Positions 1 through 7,819 of a stretch of DNA of 14,178 nucleotides are shown piece after piece. The stretch's first letter is position 1. Each line of letters starts with the position of its first letter. The notes beneath the pieces were generated by a model, which had not been told where the DNA came from, did not search any database, and saw only the letters and a program-made list of their open reading frames with translations. The position numbers and the translations under genes are program-made. The stretch is from Candidatus Gastranaerophilales bacterium (GTDB lineage: Bacteria > Cyanobacteriota > Vampirovibrionia > Gastranaerophilales > Gastranaerophilaceae): positions 1 through 14,178 of the forward strand of contig CANQOM010000025.1 in the NCBI GenBank assembly GCA_947625445.1, read 5' to 3'.

Positions 1-1101
1 ATTGCAGATAAACAACAAAAAGAATCAAAAACTAATTTTAACAAACAAGGTATTGATATATACGGTGATTGTCAAATAGGCTTTTCACAAAAGGATTTTT
101 GGGCACATAAATCTGCTTTTTATCCGGATTATGAATTTGGATGTGATATAGGAGACGGAAAATATTCTTGTTGGTCTCCTGCTATAGATTTCAGTAAAAT
201 AAACGGAGAAGCAAGTGATTTATTATATAATAAATTCAATTTATTCTTTAAGCGCTATGACGGCGTAAGAATTGATGCTGCATGGCAATTAATAAAACCG
301 TTAATATGTCAGCCTGTTCGTCATAACGGTCAAGACCAATTTGATAATAACGGAAATAAACTTGGTGTAAAAATACCTAATCAACCTCAAGTTGGAAATG
401 GCGGAAAAGAAATTATAAAAAATATTATTCTAAAAGCGGCTGATGATAATAAAGTTCCGCACGATAAAGTATTTTTGGAATTATTAGGCGGTAATTCTTA
501 TGATTCTTTAGATGCCGTAAAAGGACTCGGAACTTCTTTGATTCATATTACAAGATATGCAGGTGATTCTTGGGGAAGAGTTAAATATTATGAATCACAT
601 GGTGATAATAAATATCAAAATATGAAACCAGGCGAATACACTATAGGACCTGGCACTCATGACGATATCAGTATGATAGAACAGGTTAAAAATGCTGGTA
701 ACAGAACAGGATATCTATCACATGACCTGAAAATACCTGAATCTTCACTAAAAAATCCTTCTGAATTATATAAAGCAATGTATGCGGAATTATTTACTAC
801 AAAAAATCAATTCGCAACTCTGCCTGATATTTTAGGTTCTGAAAGAAGAATTAATACTCCTAATACAACAGATGGTAATTGGTCTTATAGAGCACCTGAA
901 AATTATGAAAGTGAATATTTCAATAATGTTGCTAATGGAAAAGGTCTTAATATAGCAGATGCTTTAAGTAAAGCAATTAAAGCAAAGAATAATGGTAAAT
1001 CAACTTCATTAACTGATAAATTAGATTCATATGCATATATATTAAGTCAAAAAGGACCAATGACGGTAAAAGAAGCTGATAAACTTAATTTAAAAGGATA
1101 A
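1..1101 (+). CDS. malQ: 4-alpha-glucanotransferase (amylomaltase, GH77), 5'-truncated by window edge
   Basis: The frame is open from base 1, so this is the C-terminal 366 residues of a larger protein; about 130-150 N-terminal residues are probably missing, judging from the roughly 500-residue family length. GH77 enzymes move alpha-1,4-glucan segments between maltodextrins in the cytoplasm. All three GH77 catalytic acids can be placed: the nucleophile Asp92 of the fragment in a 'YDGVRIDAAW' strand, the acid/base Glu160 in 'FLELLGG', and Asp221 in 'GTHDD'. Other family signatures are 'GDCQIGF..KDFWAHKSAF' near the start, 'SPAIDFS', and 'LGSERRINTPNTTDGNW' with a following Tyr-Arg near residue 283. 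Divergence from classical MalQ is marked, for example Gly-Gly after the acid/base where MalQ has Glu-Asp-Leu-Gly. Stop TAA at 1099-1101, then a terminator. The symbol rests on family only; no maltose operon is visible. Confidence 0.88.
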   Translation: MADKQQKESKTNFNKQGIDIYGDCQIGFSQKDFWAHKSAFYPDYEFGCDIGDGKYSCWSPAIDFSKINGEASDLLYNKFNLFFKRYDGVRIDAAWQLIKPLICQPVRHNGQDQFDNNGNKLGVKIPNQPQVGNGGKEIIKNIILKAADDNKVPHDKVFLELLGGNSYDSLDAVKGLGTSLIHITRYAGDSWGRVKYYESHGDNKYQNMKPGEYTIGPGTHDDISMIEQVKNAGNRTGYLSHDLKIPESSLKNPSELYKAMYAELFTTKNQFATLPDILGSERRINTPNTTDGNWSYRAPENYESEYFNNVANGKGLNIADALSKAIKAKNNGKSTSLTDKLDSYAYILSQKGPMTVKEADKLNLKG

Positions 1102-1168
1102 CGTTAAAATTAATTGTAAGCAACTATACTGTTGCAGTAAACAAGCGAAAGGTTGCGACAATAGATTA

Positions 1169-1201
1169 AACGAAAGAGGCGGCATTGCCGCCTCTTTCGT
1201 T
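1169..1201. terminator. Shared (bidirectional) terminator hairpin between malQ and the deaminase-fold gene
   Basis: A perfect 15-bp inverted repeat (AACGAAAGAGGCGGC, loop ATT, then its exact complement) lies between two converging genes. It is the most GC-rich patch in its surroundings. The plus side continues into a T-rich stretch (ATCTTGTGTTTATTTT) and the minus side into TTTAATCT, so it can serve both transcripts. Neither side has a long uninterrupted T tract. Confidence 0.8.
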
Positions 1202-1226
1202 ATCTTGTGTTTATTTTGATTGCTTA

Positions 1227-2435
1227 TTATTTAATTTCGTATGTTTGATGAAATTTAAATTTTTGGGGCATATAATCATCAATCGTTCTAATATTTATTG
1301 AGTCATTATCCGTACTTATTACTAAAGTATTTCTGTCTGCATATTTTGTTTCAAGAAAGCCTAATGTTTTTATACTTACAACACCATCATTATGAAATGA
1401 GCCGTATGTATCAGTGTAAAGACTGTTCCCGGAGTAACAAATACAATCTATTTTAGTTTCGTTACCATACTTTTCAATAGCTTTAGATGCTGCATATAAA
1501 GCTGGTTCCATAAACCATCTTTTAGAAAAATCTATTTTAGCTCCGTTAAATGTTTCTCCGTTTGCTATAACCGTTGCAGCAATATTTTGCCCTGAAACAT
1601 TTGCTAATTGATTCTTTTTATATAAATTTTTTGTTTGTTTTGCAATTTTGATAAAATCTTCTTTGCTCATATTTTTTTCTTTTGCTGATTCTATTGCATT
1701 TTTTGAAATTTTGATATCAAGTTCTTCACACGGTTTATCAAGAACATAGTTAACTTCATTTCTGTATGGTAAATATTGTCCTATTGTATTCAATCTTAGA
1801 GAATATTTACCGTTATCATTTTTTTCAAGCGATGCAATAGTGGTATTGTTATCAAAATATCTTTGAGTATTTAACCAGCTTAAACACTCTGCGCAAGGCG
1901 AAGCTCCGTTTTTGTCTGTTCCTATATCTTTATGGTTTGCCATTGCAAGATATTTAACTTTAAAATTAAGTGGTGCTGAATTTGATTCTTCTATGGAGTG
2001 TGATTTTAATAATTTATTATATGCACCTACTATTGCAGTTCTTTCTCCGCATATTGAAGATATATCATTACGTGTATTATTAAAATTAGTGCCTAAATAC
2101 CAACTTCCATCCGCTAAACCTATATTAGTAGCAAATGAAATTCTTGCTATGTTGCCATAATTATAATTTTTTTTAGCCAATTCATGGGATTCTAAAATTT
2201 TTTCAATTAGCAATTTTTTTTCTTCATTAGAAATTTTAATATTTTCTGAAGAAACTACTTTAACTTCGTCAGGATTAATACCATATTTTTTTGTTAATGA
2301 TTCTTTTTTCTTAACGCATTTAACGAGTGAGTATTTGGCTTTTAAGGTATTATCAATAGCATTATTATTAGTAGTTTGAGACTTAAAATTTATTATATTC
2401 GAATTTTTATAATTAAATACAGGATTAATTTTCAT
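1227..2435 (-). CDS. Tandem cytidine-deaminase-fold protein, second copy degenerate
   Basis: The start is taken as the ATG at 2435 (402 aa), with a weak AAGTGGA Shine-Dalgarno 7 nt upstream. A GTG at 2447 in the same frame would add four residues. Residues 1-60 are Asn/Lys-rich and include an 'INFKSQ' patch. Residues about 70-185 hold a Zn-deaminase domain: 'C-G-E-R' (Cys129, Glu131) and 'S-P-C-A-E-C' (Cys181, Cys184) match the CxE + PCxxC zinc and proton-shuttle motifs of cytidine deaminases. The usual G-x-N-x-E ribose-binding motif reads 'GTNFNN', so Glu is replaced by Asn. Residues about 270-400 look like a second copy ('FMEPALYAASKAI') in which the first zinc Cys is lost and no PCxxC remains. 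A catalytic plus a dead copy is also the arrangement of E. coli-type Cdd, but this protein is far more divergent. Substrate unknown; a nucleoside other than cytidine, or a non-nucleoside, is possible. No signal peptide. Confidence 0.72.
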   Translation of the reverse strand: MKINPVFNYKNSNIINFKSQTTNNNAIDNTLKAKYSLVKCVKKKESLTKKYGINPDEVKVVSSENIKISNEEKKLLIEKILESHELAKKNYNYGNIARISFATNIGLADGSWYLGTNFNNTRNDISSICGERTAIVGAYNKLLKSHSIEESNSAPLNFKVKYLAMANHKDIGTDKNGASPCAECLSWLNTQRYFDNNTTIASLEKNDNGKYSLRLNTIGQYLPYRNEVNYVLDKPCEELDIKISKNAIESAKEKNMSKEDFIKIAKQTKNLYKKNQLANVSGQNIAATVIANGETFNGAKIDFSKRWFMEPALYAASKAIEKYGNETKIDCICYSGNSLYTDTYGSFHNDGVVSIKTLGFLETKYADRNTLVISTDNDSINIRTIDDYMPQKFKFHQTYEIK

Positions 2436-2509
2436 TTTATATTCCACTTATATATTGAAATAAAAAACCTAAAAAAATTTTTTGCCATTAAAATAAAAAT
2501 TCGTTGACT

Positions 2510-2537
2510 TTCCCAATTTTTTATGGTTTTCTATAAA
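2510..2537 (+). promoter_or_regulatory. Tentative adhE promoter
   Basis: TATAAA at 2532-2537 lies 34 nt before the adhE ATG and is a plausible -10. A weak -35 (TTCCCA, 2510-2515) is spaced 16 bp from it. A better-looking TTGACT at 2504-2509 is 22 bp away, too far for a standard sigma-70 promoter. A GAAAGGA Shine-Dalgarno follows at 2554-2560, 11 nt before the ATG. No clear Rex operator was found. Confidence 0.3.
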
Positions 2538-2571
2538 TAGAGATTTTAATCACGAAAGGATTCGAAACATT

Positions 2572-5262
2572 ATGGCAACAAAAAGCAAAACTAGTGCTAA
2601 AACTGCAAAAACAACAGTAAAAAGCAAAAAAAATGTTGAAGCTTTAGAAAAGGCTTTGAAGCAACCTAACACAGTAGAAACATTAGAACAATTGGAAGTA
2701 TTAATATCCAAAGTAAAAAAAGCCCAAAAAATATTTGAAACATATTCTCAAGAACAAGTGGATGCTATATTTAAAGCAGCAGCTGCTGCTGCCGATAAGG
2801 CACGTATTCCTTTAGCAAGAATGGCTGTTGAAGAAACAGGCATGGGAGTTTTGGAAGATAAAATTATTAAAAATCACTATGCTTCAGAATATATATATAA
2901 TAAACATAAAAATGCTAAAACATGCGGAATTATTAAAGAAGATAAAGCAAATGGTATTAAAATTGTTGCTGAACCTTTAGGAGTATTGGCAGGTATTGTT
3001 CCTACAACAAATCCAACATCTACAGCAATATTCAAATCATTAATTTCATTAAAGACAAGAAATGGAATAATCTTCTCTCCGCATCCGAGAGCAACAAAAT
3101 CAACAATTGCGGCAGCTAAAGTAGTTTTAGATGCAGCAGTTAAAGCTGGAGCTCCGGAAAATATTATAGGTTGGATTGATGTTCCTTCTATTGAATTATC
3201 CAGTGCTTTAATGAACCATAAAGAAATTGATTGTATTTTGGCTACAGGCGGTCCCGGAATGGTTAAAGCTGCATATTCATCAGGAAACCCGGCTTTAGGA
3301 GTAGGTCCTGGTAATACACCAGCTATTATTGATGAAACTGCTGATATTAAAATGGCGGTATCTTCAATATTAATGTCAAAAACTTTTGATAACGGTATGA
3401 TTTGTGCTTCTGAACAATCAGTTGTTGTAGTTGATAAAGTATATGAAGAAGTTAAAAAAGAATTTATATATAGAGGTGCTTATCTGGTAAACAAGGCTGA
3501 AACAAAGAAATTAATTGATTTACCTATCATAGATCCTAAAAGAGGAACAGCTCATCCGGATATTGTAGGACAATGTGCACACAGAATTGCAGAACTTGCA
3601 GGATTTAAAGTTCCTGATAATGCTAAAATATTATTGGTTGAAAGACCAAAAGTTGATTGGGCTGACCCATTTAGCCGTGAAAAACTTTCTCCTGTTTTAT
3701 CTATGTATAAAGCAAAGAATTTTGAAGAAGCTGCTGAAATGGCATATGAATTAGTATCAAAAGGCGGGGCAGGACATACTTCTGTTATATATACAGATGA
3801 ACGTCATAAAGAAAGAATTGATAAATATGCTGAAAAAATGCCTACTTGCAGAGTATTGGTTAACTCTCCGTCATCTCAAGGCGGTATCGGAGATTTATAT
3901 AACTTTAAATTAGAGCCGTCATTAACACTCGGCTGCGGTTCTTGGGGCGGTAATGCCGTTTCGGGTAACGTTGGTGTCGAAAATTTATTGAACTACAAGA
4001 CCGTTGCTGAAAGGAGAGAAAATATGTTATGGTTTAAGGTTCCTGCTAAAATTTACTTTAAAAGAGGTGCTACAGATTTAGCTTTAAGAGAACTTGCCGG
4101 TAAAAAACGTGCATTCATCGTTACAGACAGATTCTTATTTAATTCAGGTGCAGTTGATACTATTACTAATGTTCTTGACGAAATCGGTATAGAACATGAA
4201 GTATTCTTTGATGTTAAACCTGATCCTACATTATCAACAATTAATCAAGCAATGACTATATTAAAACCATTTGAACCTGACGTTATTATCGCTCTTGGAG
4301 GTGGTTCTCCGATGGACGCTGCTAAGATTATGTGGTTAATGTATGAACAACCTGATACAAACTTCTCTGACATATCTATGAGATTTATGGATATAAGAAA
4401 GAGAATTTGTTCAATACCTGAGCTTGGTAAAAAAGCTACTATGGTTGCTATTCCTACAACATCAGGTACAGGAAGTGAAGTTACTCCGTTTGCTATTATT
4501 ACAGATGATGAAACTCAAGTTAAATATGCAATAGCAGATTATGCATTAACACCAAATATGGCAATTGTTGACCCTAACTTTGTTGACGGAATGCCTAAAG
4601 GCTTAACATCAGCTTCTGGTATTGATGCTTTAGTTCACGCTTTAGAAGCTTATGTTTCTTCTATGGCAACAAACTTTACAAATTCTAACGCTTTAGAAGC
4701 TACAAAGTTAGTCTTCAGGTACTTAGAACGTTCATATAATGAAGGTGCAAATGACCCTGTTGCAAGAGAAAAAATGCACTATGCAGCAACTATTGCAGGT
4801 ATGGCATTCGCTAACTCATTCTTAGGAGTTTGCCACTCAATGGCTCATAAACTTGGTGCTATGTACCATGTTCCTCACGGTGTTGCAAATGCTTTATTAA
4901 TCAGACAGGTTATTAAATATAACGCATCTGATGCACCTAAAAAACAAGCAACATTCCCGCAATACAAGTTCCCTTGTGCTAAAACAAGATACGGACAAGT
5001 TGCTGATGAACTTGGCTTGGGCGGTAAGAATGATGATGAAAAGGTTGAACTCCTTATTAAAGCAGTAGATAAATTAATGAAGAAAATTAATCTTCCAAAT
5101 TCTATCAAAGATTTTGGTATTGACGAAAAAACCTTTATGGCTAACTTGGATGAACTTGTTGAACTTGCATTTGACGACCAATGTACAGGTGCTAACCCTG
5201 TTTATCCGTTAATGTCTGACATTAAGAAAATCTACCTTGATGCTTATAAAGGTATTGTTTAG
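2572..5262 (+). CDS. adhE: Bifunctional acetaldehyde-CoA / alcohol dehydrogenase AdhE
   Basis: 896 aa. AdhE reduces acetyl-CoA to acetaldehyde and then to ethanol, using two NADH, in the cytoplasm, typically as spirosome filaments. The N-terminal aldehyde dehydrogenase half (about 33-470) carries the catalytic Cys278 in 'TFDNGMICASEQS'. A linker 'NMLWFKVPAKIYFKRG' leads to the iron-dependent alcohol dehydrogenase half (about 485-896), with the nucleotide-binding 'ALGGGSPMDAAK' at about 574-585. Iron ligands are Asp685, His689, His755 and His769. By my alignment every one of these is offset by exactly 32 from the E. coli residues (C246, D653, H657, H723, H737), so the only major difference is a 32-residue Lys/Ala/Thr-rich N-terminal extension. 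The start ATG has GAAAGGA 11 nt upstream. A terminator follows and then the gene for a Rex repressor, the usual regulator of adhE by NADH/NAD+ ratio. Confidence 0.97.
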   Translation: MATKSKTSAKTAKTTVKSKKNVEALEKALKQPNTVETLEQLEVLISKVKKAQKIFETYSQEQVDAIFKAAAAAADKARIPLARMAVEETGMGVLEDKIIKNHYASEYIYNKHKNAKTCGIIKEDKANGIKIVAEPLGVLAGIVPTTNPTSTAIFKSLISLKTRNGIIFSPHPRATKSTIAAAKVVLDAAVKAGAPENIIGWIDVPSIELSSALMNHKEIDCILATGGPGMVKAAYSSGNPALGVGPGNTPAIIDETADIKMAVSSILMSKTFDNGMICASEQSVVVVDKVYEEVKKEFIYRGAYLVNKAETKKLIDLPIIDPKRGTAHPDIVGQCAHRIAELAGFKVPDNAKILLVERPKVDWADPFSREKLSPVLSMYKAKNFEEAAEMAYELVSKGGAGHTSVIYTDERHKERIDKYAEKMPTCRVLVNSPSSQGGIGDLYNFKLEPSLTLGCGSWGGNAVSGNVGVENLLNYKTVAERRENMLWFKVPAKIYFKRGATDLALRELAGKKRAFIVTDRFLFNSGAVDTITNVLDEIGIEHEVFFDVKPDPTLSTINQAMTILKPFEPDVIIALGGGSPMDAAKIMWLMYEQPDTNFSDISMRFMDIRKRICSIPELGKKATMVAIPTTSGTGSEVTPFAIITDDETQVKYAIADYALTPNMAIVDPNFVDGMPKGLTSASGIDALVHALEAYVSSMATNFTNSNALEATKLVFRYLERSYNEGANDPVAREKMHYAATIAGMAFANSFLGVCHSMAHKLGAMYHVPHGVANALLIRQVIKYNASDAPKKQATFPQYKFPCAKTRYGQVADELGLGGKNDDEKVELLIKAVDKLMKKINLPNSIKDFGIDEKTFMANLDELVELAFDDQCTGANPVYPLMSDIKKIYLDAYKGIV

Positions 5263-5275
5263 ACCGGTATATAAT

Positions 5276-5307
5276 TGAGAGGAACTAAAAAGTTCCTCTC
5301 ATTTTTT
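5276..5307 (+). terminator. Intrinsic terminator after adhE
   Basis: A perfect 11-bp stem (TGAGAGGAACT / AGTTCCTCTCA) with an AAAA loop is followed directly by six T's (5302-5307). It lies 13 nt past the adhE stop. The T tract runs into the rex Shine-Dalgarno (TGAGGAA), so rex expression needs readthrough or its own promoter; no promoter was recognised in the 56-nt gap. Confidence 0.9.
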
Positions 5308-5318
5308 GAGGAATATGC

Positions 5319-5948
5319 GTGAAAAAATTATTATCAGATAAAGTTATTAACAGATTGACTTTGTATCACAGTATTTTAACAGACTATATTGAAAAAAATA
5401 TTGAATATATTTCAAGTCCTCAAATTGCAGATTTATTGCATATTGATAATACACAAGTTAGAAAAGATATTGCGCTCTTAAATTATAAGGGGAAATGTAA
5501 GGTCGGATATAAAGTTGATGAGTTGAAAATCTTAATAGAAGAAACTTTGAAGTTTAAAACTATAAAAAATGCATATATTGTAGGGGCTGGTAACCTTGCT
5601 ATGGCACTTGCAAAGTATGATAATTTTCAGGCATACGGGTTTTATATTTCTGCTCTTTTTGATAACAGTTTTTTAAAAATAGGTACAATAATTAACGGTA
5701 AAAAAGTTTATGATATTGATAAACTTCCTGAAATGGTGGAAAGACAAGATGTTAAAATTGTTATTTTGACGGTTCCAAGACAATTTGCTCAAGAAGTTAC
5801 AGATTTTTTGGTCAAATCGGGGATTAAATATATTTGGAATTTTACCCCCTGTGTTTTAAGTGTTCCGGATTATGTTCAGGTTTGGAATGAAAATTTAATC
5901 GGTAATTTTCTTCAATTTACGGTTAATCTTGACGTTAACATATTATAG
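5319..5948 (+). CDS. rex: Redox-sensing transcriptional repressor Rex
   Basis: 209 aa, normal Rex length. Rex dimers bind operators of fermentation and respiration genes when NADH is low and release them when NADH rises. The N-terminal winged helix (about 1-75) contains the family signature 'SSPQIADLLHIDNTQVRKD' and 'VGYKVDEL'. The Rossmann domain follows with 'IVGAGNLAMAL' (about residues 88-98, the NAD(H) glycine loop), 'ALFDNS', 'VPRQFAQEVTDFLVKSGIKY' and 'NFTPCVLSVP'. The C-terminal domain-swapped helix is represented by 'NLIGNFLQFTV'. The start is GTG at 5319 with GAGG 7 nt upstream; an out-of-frame ATG at 5315 is rejected. It sits directly after adhE, a likely target, in the same direction. 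The last six bases overlap the stop end of the opposing glycosyltransferase gene. Confidence 0.93.
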   Translation: MKKLLSDKVINRLTLYHSILTDYIEKNIEYISSPQIADLLHIDNTQVRKDIALLNYKGKCKVGYKVDELKILIEETLKFKTIKNAYIVGAGNLAMALAKYDNFQAYGFYISALFDNSFLKIGTIINGKKVYDIDKLPEMVERQDVKIVILTVPRQFAQEVTDFLVKSGIKYIWNFTPCVLSVPDYVQVWNENLIGNFLQFTVNLDVNIL

Positions 5949-7451
5949 TTTGTATTTAAATATAAGATTATTTTCATTTTGTACTATACTTTTTTTTACT
6001 CTGGAATCGTATATTAATTCAAATTCATCTTTAAATTCTTCACTTAAAAGAATATTTTCCGAATCATAATTATCACTTCCTACTAATATATAAATGTTAT
6101 TTTTAAAATTTTTATCTCTTAGGTCTTCAACATAATTTTTCCATCCTAAATTTGAAATTTTAAAATATGAAAATTCATCCCATTTTACATAATGAACTTT
6201 TTTATTTCTTAATACATGAAAAATATTATAATGATTTTCTTTTTCTAAATAATAAATTAAAATAATATATCCTATTTCATTACATGATAGAATTATATCA
6301 TCGTCTTTAATATTTTCTTTTATAAATTTAGCAGTTTCAATTCCAGGAGAATAATTGTATAGTATATCTTTTGTATAAAAATTCAATCCGTTTATAGAAG
6401 TTAAAATAAAAAATACAGTTAATGAAATATTTATAACTCTTTCAATAAAAAATTTATTTTTTGTATTCAAAGATTCTTCACATAATAAAATCCAATAACC
6501 AAATAATAATATTATATGGGCGGAAAAAATTCTTGTTACATATGTATGAACTGAATATATAAATATGTATATGAAAAATTGAAAAGCGATACTTAAAAAT
6601 ACTATGAAAAAAATTCTTTTACTTCTTAAAAATAAATATATAAATAATGATACATATATTATTATTGATAGTAATATTAATGCTATATCAATGTATGAAA
6701 AATCAAAATTAATAAGTAAAGATGAATTATAAGCATTAACAAAAAAATAAGAAAAAGTTTTTGCAGTAATTAATGGTAAATCATTAAAATGGAATTTTAT
6801 GTAATAACTGTTTTGAGTTGTGTCATGTAATTGCCAAATTACATAAATAAAACTGATTAACATTATAAATAATGAAGGTATAAAACACTTAATTGATTGT
6901 TTTTCTTTAATATTTTTATAAAAATTGTCGTATATAAATAGAGCTAATAAAATACAGGCAAAAAAGAACATAATTGCGTGAGTTGTAGCAATTAAACTGA
7001 TTACTATAGCATATAAAATAGGATGTTCTTTTTGTTTTAAATATAATATTGCTGCTGAAAATACAAGAAAAGGAAGAATAGAATAACTTCTTGCTAAAAC
7101 AGGGAAAAAATAAATAAAACCAGCACTTAATAATATAGCAAATTTAGTATATATTTTAAATGGTGATTTATAAAAGAGTATAAATATTGAAAAAACTGCG
7201 CTTATCCAACATAAAAGTTTCATCCAAATAATATCATATGATATTTTAGCAAAAGGCATAACCAATAAATATAATAAAAACGGATGTCCTTCATTATGAA
7301 GATGATTAAGTAAATCACTTAAAGAAAGATGTTTACATAATTGCCAAACTTGCGCTTCATCTGCCCAAACTTCATGATGCATTACACAAATTAATGTGAA
7401 TATTGCATAACAAAAAGTTATAATTATTGATATCAAAAGTTTTTTATTCAA
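5943..7451 (-). CDS. GT39-like polytopic membrane glycosyltransferase
   Basis: 502 aa, about ten or more hydrophobic segments, then a soluble C-terminal part of about 130 residues. The N-terminus has the hallmark of the dolichyl/polyprenyl-phosphate-mannose mannosyltransferase (PMT/GT39, ArnT-like) superfamily: one membrane helix (about 5-24), then 'HEVWADEAQVW' with the acidic pair Asp31-Glu32, 'LSLSDLL', and 'NEGHPFLLYLLVMPFA' (about 53-68). Such enzymes use a lipid-linked sugar to glycosylate proteins or envelope glycans on the outer face of the membrane; the acceptor cannot be told. The start is TTG at 7451, supported by AAGG 7 nt upstream; the next ATG would remove the first helix. The gene is visibly more A/T-rich than adhE. 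It overlaps rex by 6 bp at the 3' ends and lies downstream of rpsU beyond a hairpin. Confidence 0.78.
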   Translation of the reverse strand: MNKKLLISIIITFCYAIFTLICVMHHEVWADEAQVWQLCKHLSLSDLLNHLHNEGHPFLLYLLVMPFAKISYDIIWMKLLCWISAVFSIFILFYKSPFKIYTKFAILLSAGFIYFFPVLARSYSILPFLVFSAAILYLKQKEHPILYAIVISLIATTHAIMFFFACILLALFIYDNFYKNIKEKQSIKCFIPSLFIMLISFIYVIWQLHDTTQNSYYIKFHFNDLPLITAKTFSYFFVNAYNSSLLINFDFSYIDIALILLSIIIYVSLFIYLFLRSKRIFFIVFLSIAFQFFIYIFIYSVHTYVTRIFSAHIILLFGYWILLCEESLNTKNKFFIERVINISLTVFFILTSINGLNFYTKDILYNYSPGIETAKFIKENIKDDDIILSCNEIGYIILIYYLEKENHYNIFHVLRNKKVHYVKWDEFSYFKISNLGWKNYVEDLRDKNFKNNIYILVGSDNYDSENILLSEEFKDEFELIYDSRVKKSIVQNENNLIFKYKL

Positions 7452-7472
7452 GAGTTAACCTTAATATTAAAA

Positions 7473-7496
7473 TAAGGGAATCGTTAAATTCCCTTA
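7473..7496 (-). terminator. Probable terminator downstream of rpsU
   Basis: A perfect 9-bp stem TAAGGGAAT / ATTCCCTTA with a 6-nt loop. Read on the minus strand it lies 9 nt after the rpsU stop and is followed by TTTTAATATT. The T tract is short, so some readthrough into the glycosyltransferase gene, whose start is only about 20 nt further on, is possible. Confidence 0.65.
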
Positions 7497-7505
7497 AAAA
7501 ATAAT

Positions 7506-7679
7506 TTATACACGTCTTTTGCGAGCTGCTTCAGATTTACGTTTTTTCTTTATGCTGGGTTTTTCGTAACGTTCACGGCGTTTTATTTCTGAAAGTATAC
7601 CTGCTTTTTGGATTTTTTTCTTAAATCTTTTAAGAGCGCTTTCAATACTTTCGTTTTCACCAACTCTTACTTCCGGCAT
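7506..7679 (-). CDS. rpsU: 30S ribosomal protein bS21
   Basis: A 57-residue protein read on the minus strand: begins MPEVRVGENESIESALKRF and ends with the basic tail 'KKKRKSEAARKRRV'. The 'ES.ESALKRFKKK..KAGIL.E.KRRE.YEKPS.KKKRK' pattern is diagnostic of bS21, which binds the small subunit near the anti-Shine-Dalgarno region and helps initiation. The start ATG has a strong ribosome-binding site (AAGGTGGTG, about 7 nt upstream). It has its own promoter candidate upstream and a hairpin downstream. Confidence 0.96.
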   Translation of the reverse strand: MPEVRVGENESIESALKRFKKKIQKAGILSEIKRRERYEKPSIKKKRKSEAARKRRV

Positions 7680-7708
7680 TTATATTCACCACCTTCAATA
7701 TTAATTAT

Positions 7709-7737
7709 TTTATATAACCAGATATTAACAAGAACAA
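7709..7737 (-). promoter_or_regulatory. Probable rpsU promoter
   Basis: On the minus strand TTGTTC (7732-7737) and TATAAA (7709-7714) are separated by exactly 17 bp. This would give a short leader of about 22 nt containing the AAGGTGGTG ribosome-binding site. AT-rich DNA yields chance matches, hence moderate confidence. Confidence 0.42.
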
Positions 7738-7760
7738 AATTAAAATTCAAGTATTACACT

Positions 7761-7796
7761 AAAAAACCCTTTGATTAATATATCAAAGGGTTTTTT
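7761..7796 (-). terminator. Intrinsic terminator of the SLH-protein gene
   Basis: A perfect 15-bp inverted repeat, AAAAAACCCTTTGAT / ATCAAAGGGTTTTTT, with a 6-nt loop. On the minus strand the CCCTTTGAT core is followed by six T's, 24 nt past the SLH gene stop. The arrangement is symmetric, so it could also stop plus-strand transcription. Confidence 0.9.
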
Positions 7797-7819
7797 TAAT
7801 TTTTTATGTAGACTAAAGG

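Noticed and set aside
1117..1160. GCAAC...GTTGC short inverted repeats after malQ
   Set aside because: Five-bp stems without a T tract; the strong hairpin at 1169-1201 explains the region.
1912..2160. Plus-strand reading frame inside the deaminase-fold gene
   Set aside because: It is the complement of the conserved zinc-motif region and has no ribosome-binding site or family match.
2471..2483. A7T6 palindromic run in the deaminase-adhE intergene
   Set aside because: Ordinary for AT-rich intergenic DNA and has no GC core, so it is not a credible terminator or operator.
2553..2564. CGAA-AGGA-TTCG mini-hairpin with the adhE Shine-Dalgarno in its loop
   Set aside because: Only four base pairs; too weak to claim translational control.
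2448..2571. Search for a Rex operator (TTGTGAA-N4-TTCACAA-like) before adhE
   Set aside because: No 18-bp TTG-N12-CAA palindrome or close variant is present; the TTG...CAA pair near 2504-2516 has the wrong spacing.
4875..5108. Minus-strand reading frame inside adhE
   Set aside because: It lies wholly within a well-conserved gene on the other strand and encodes no recognisable protein.
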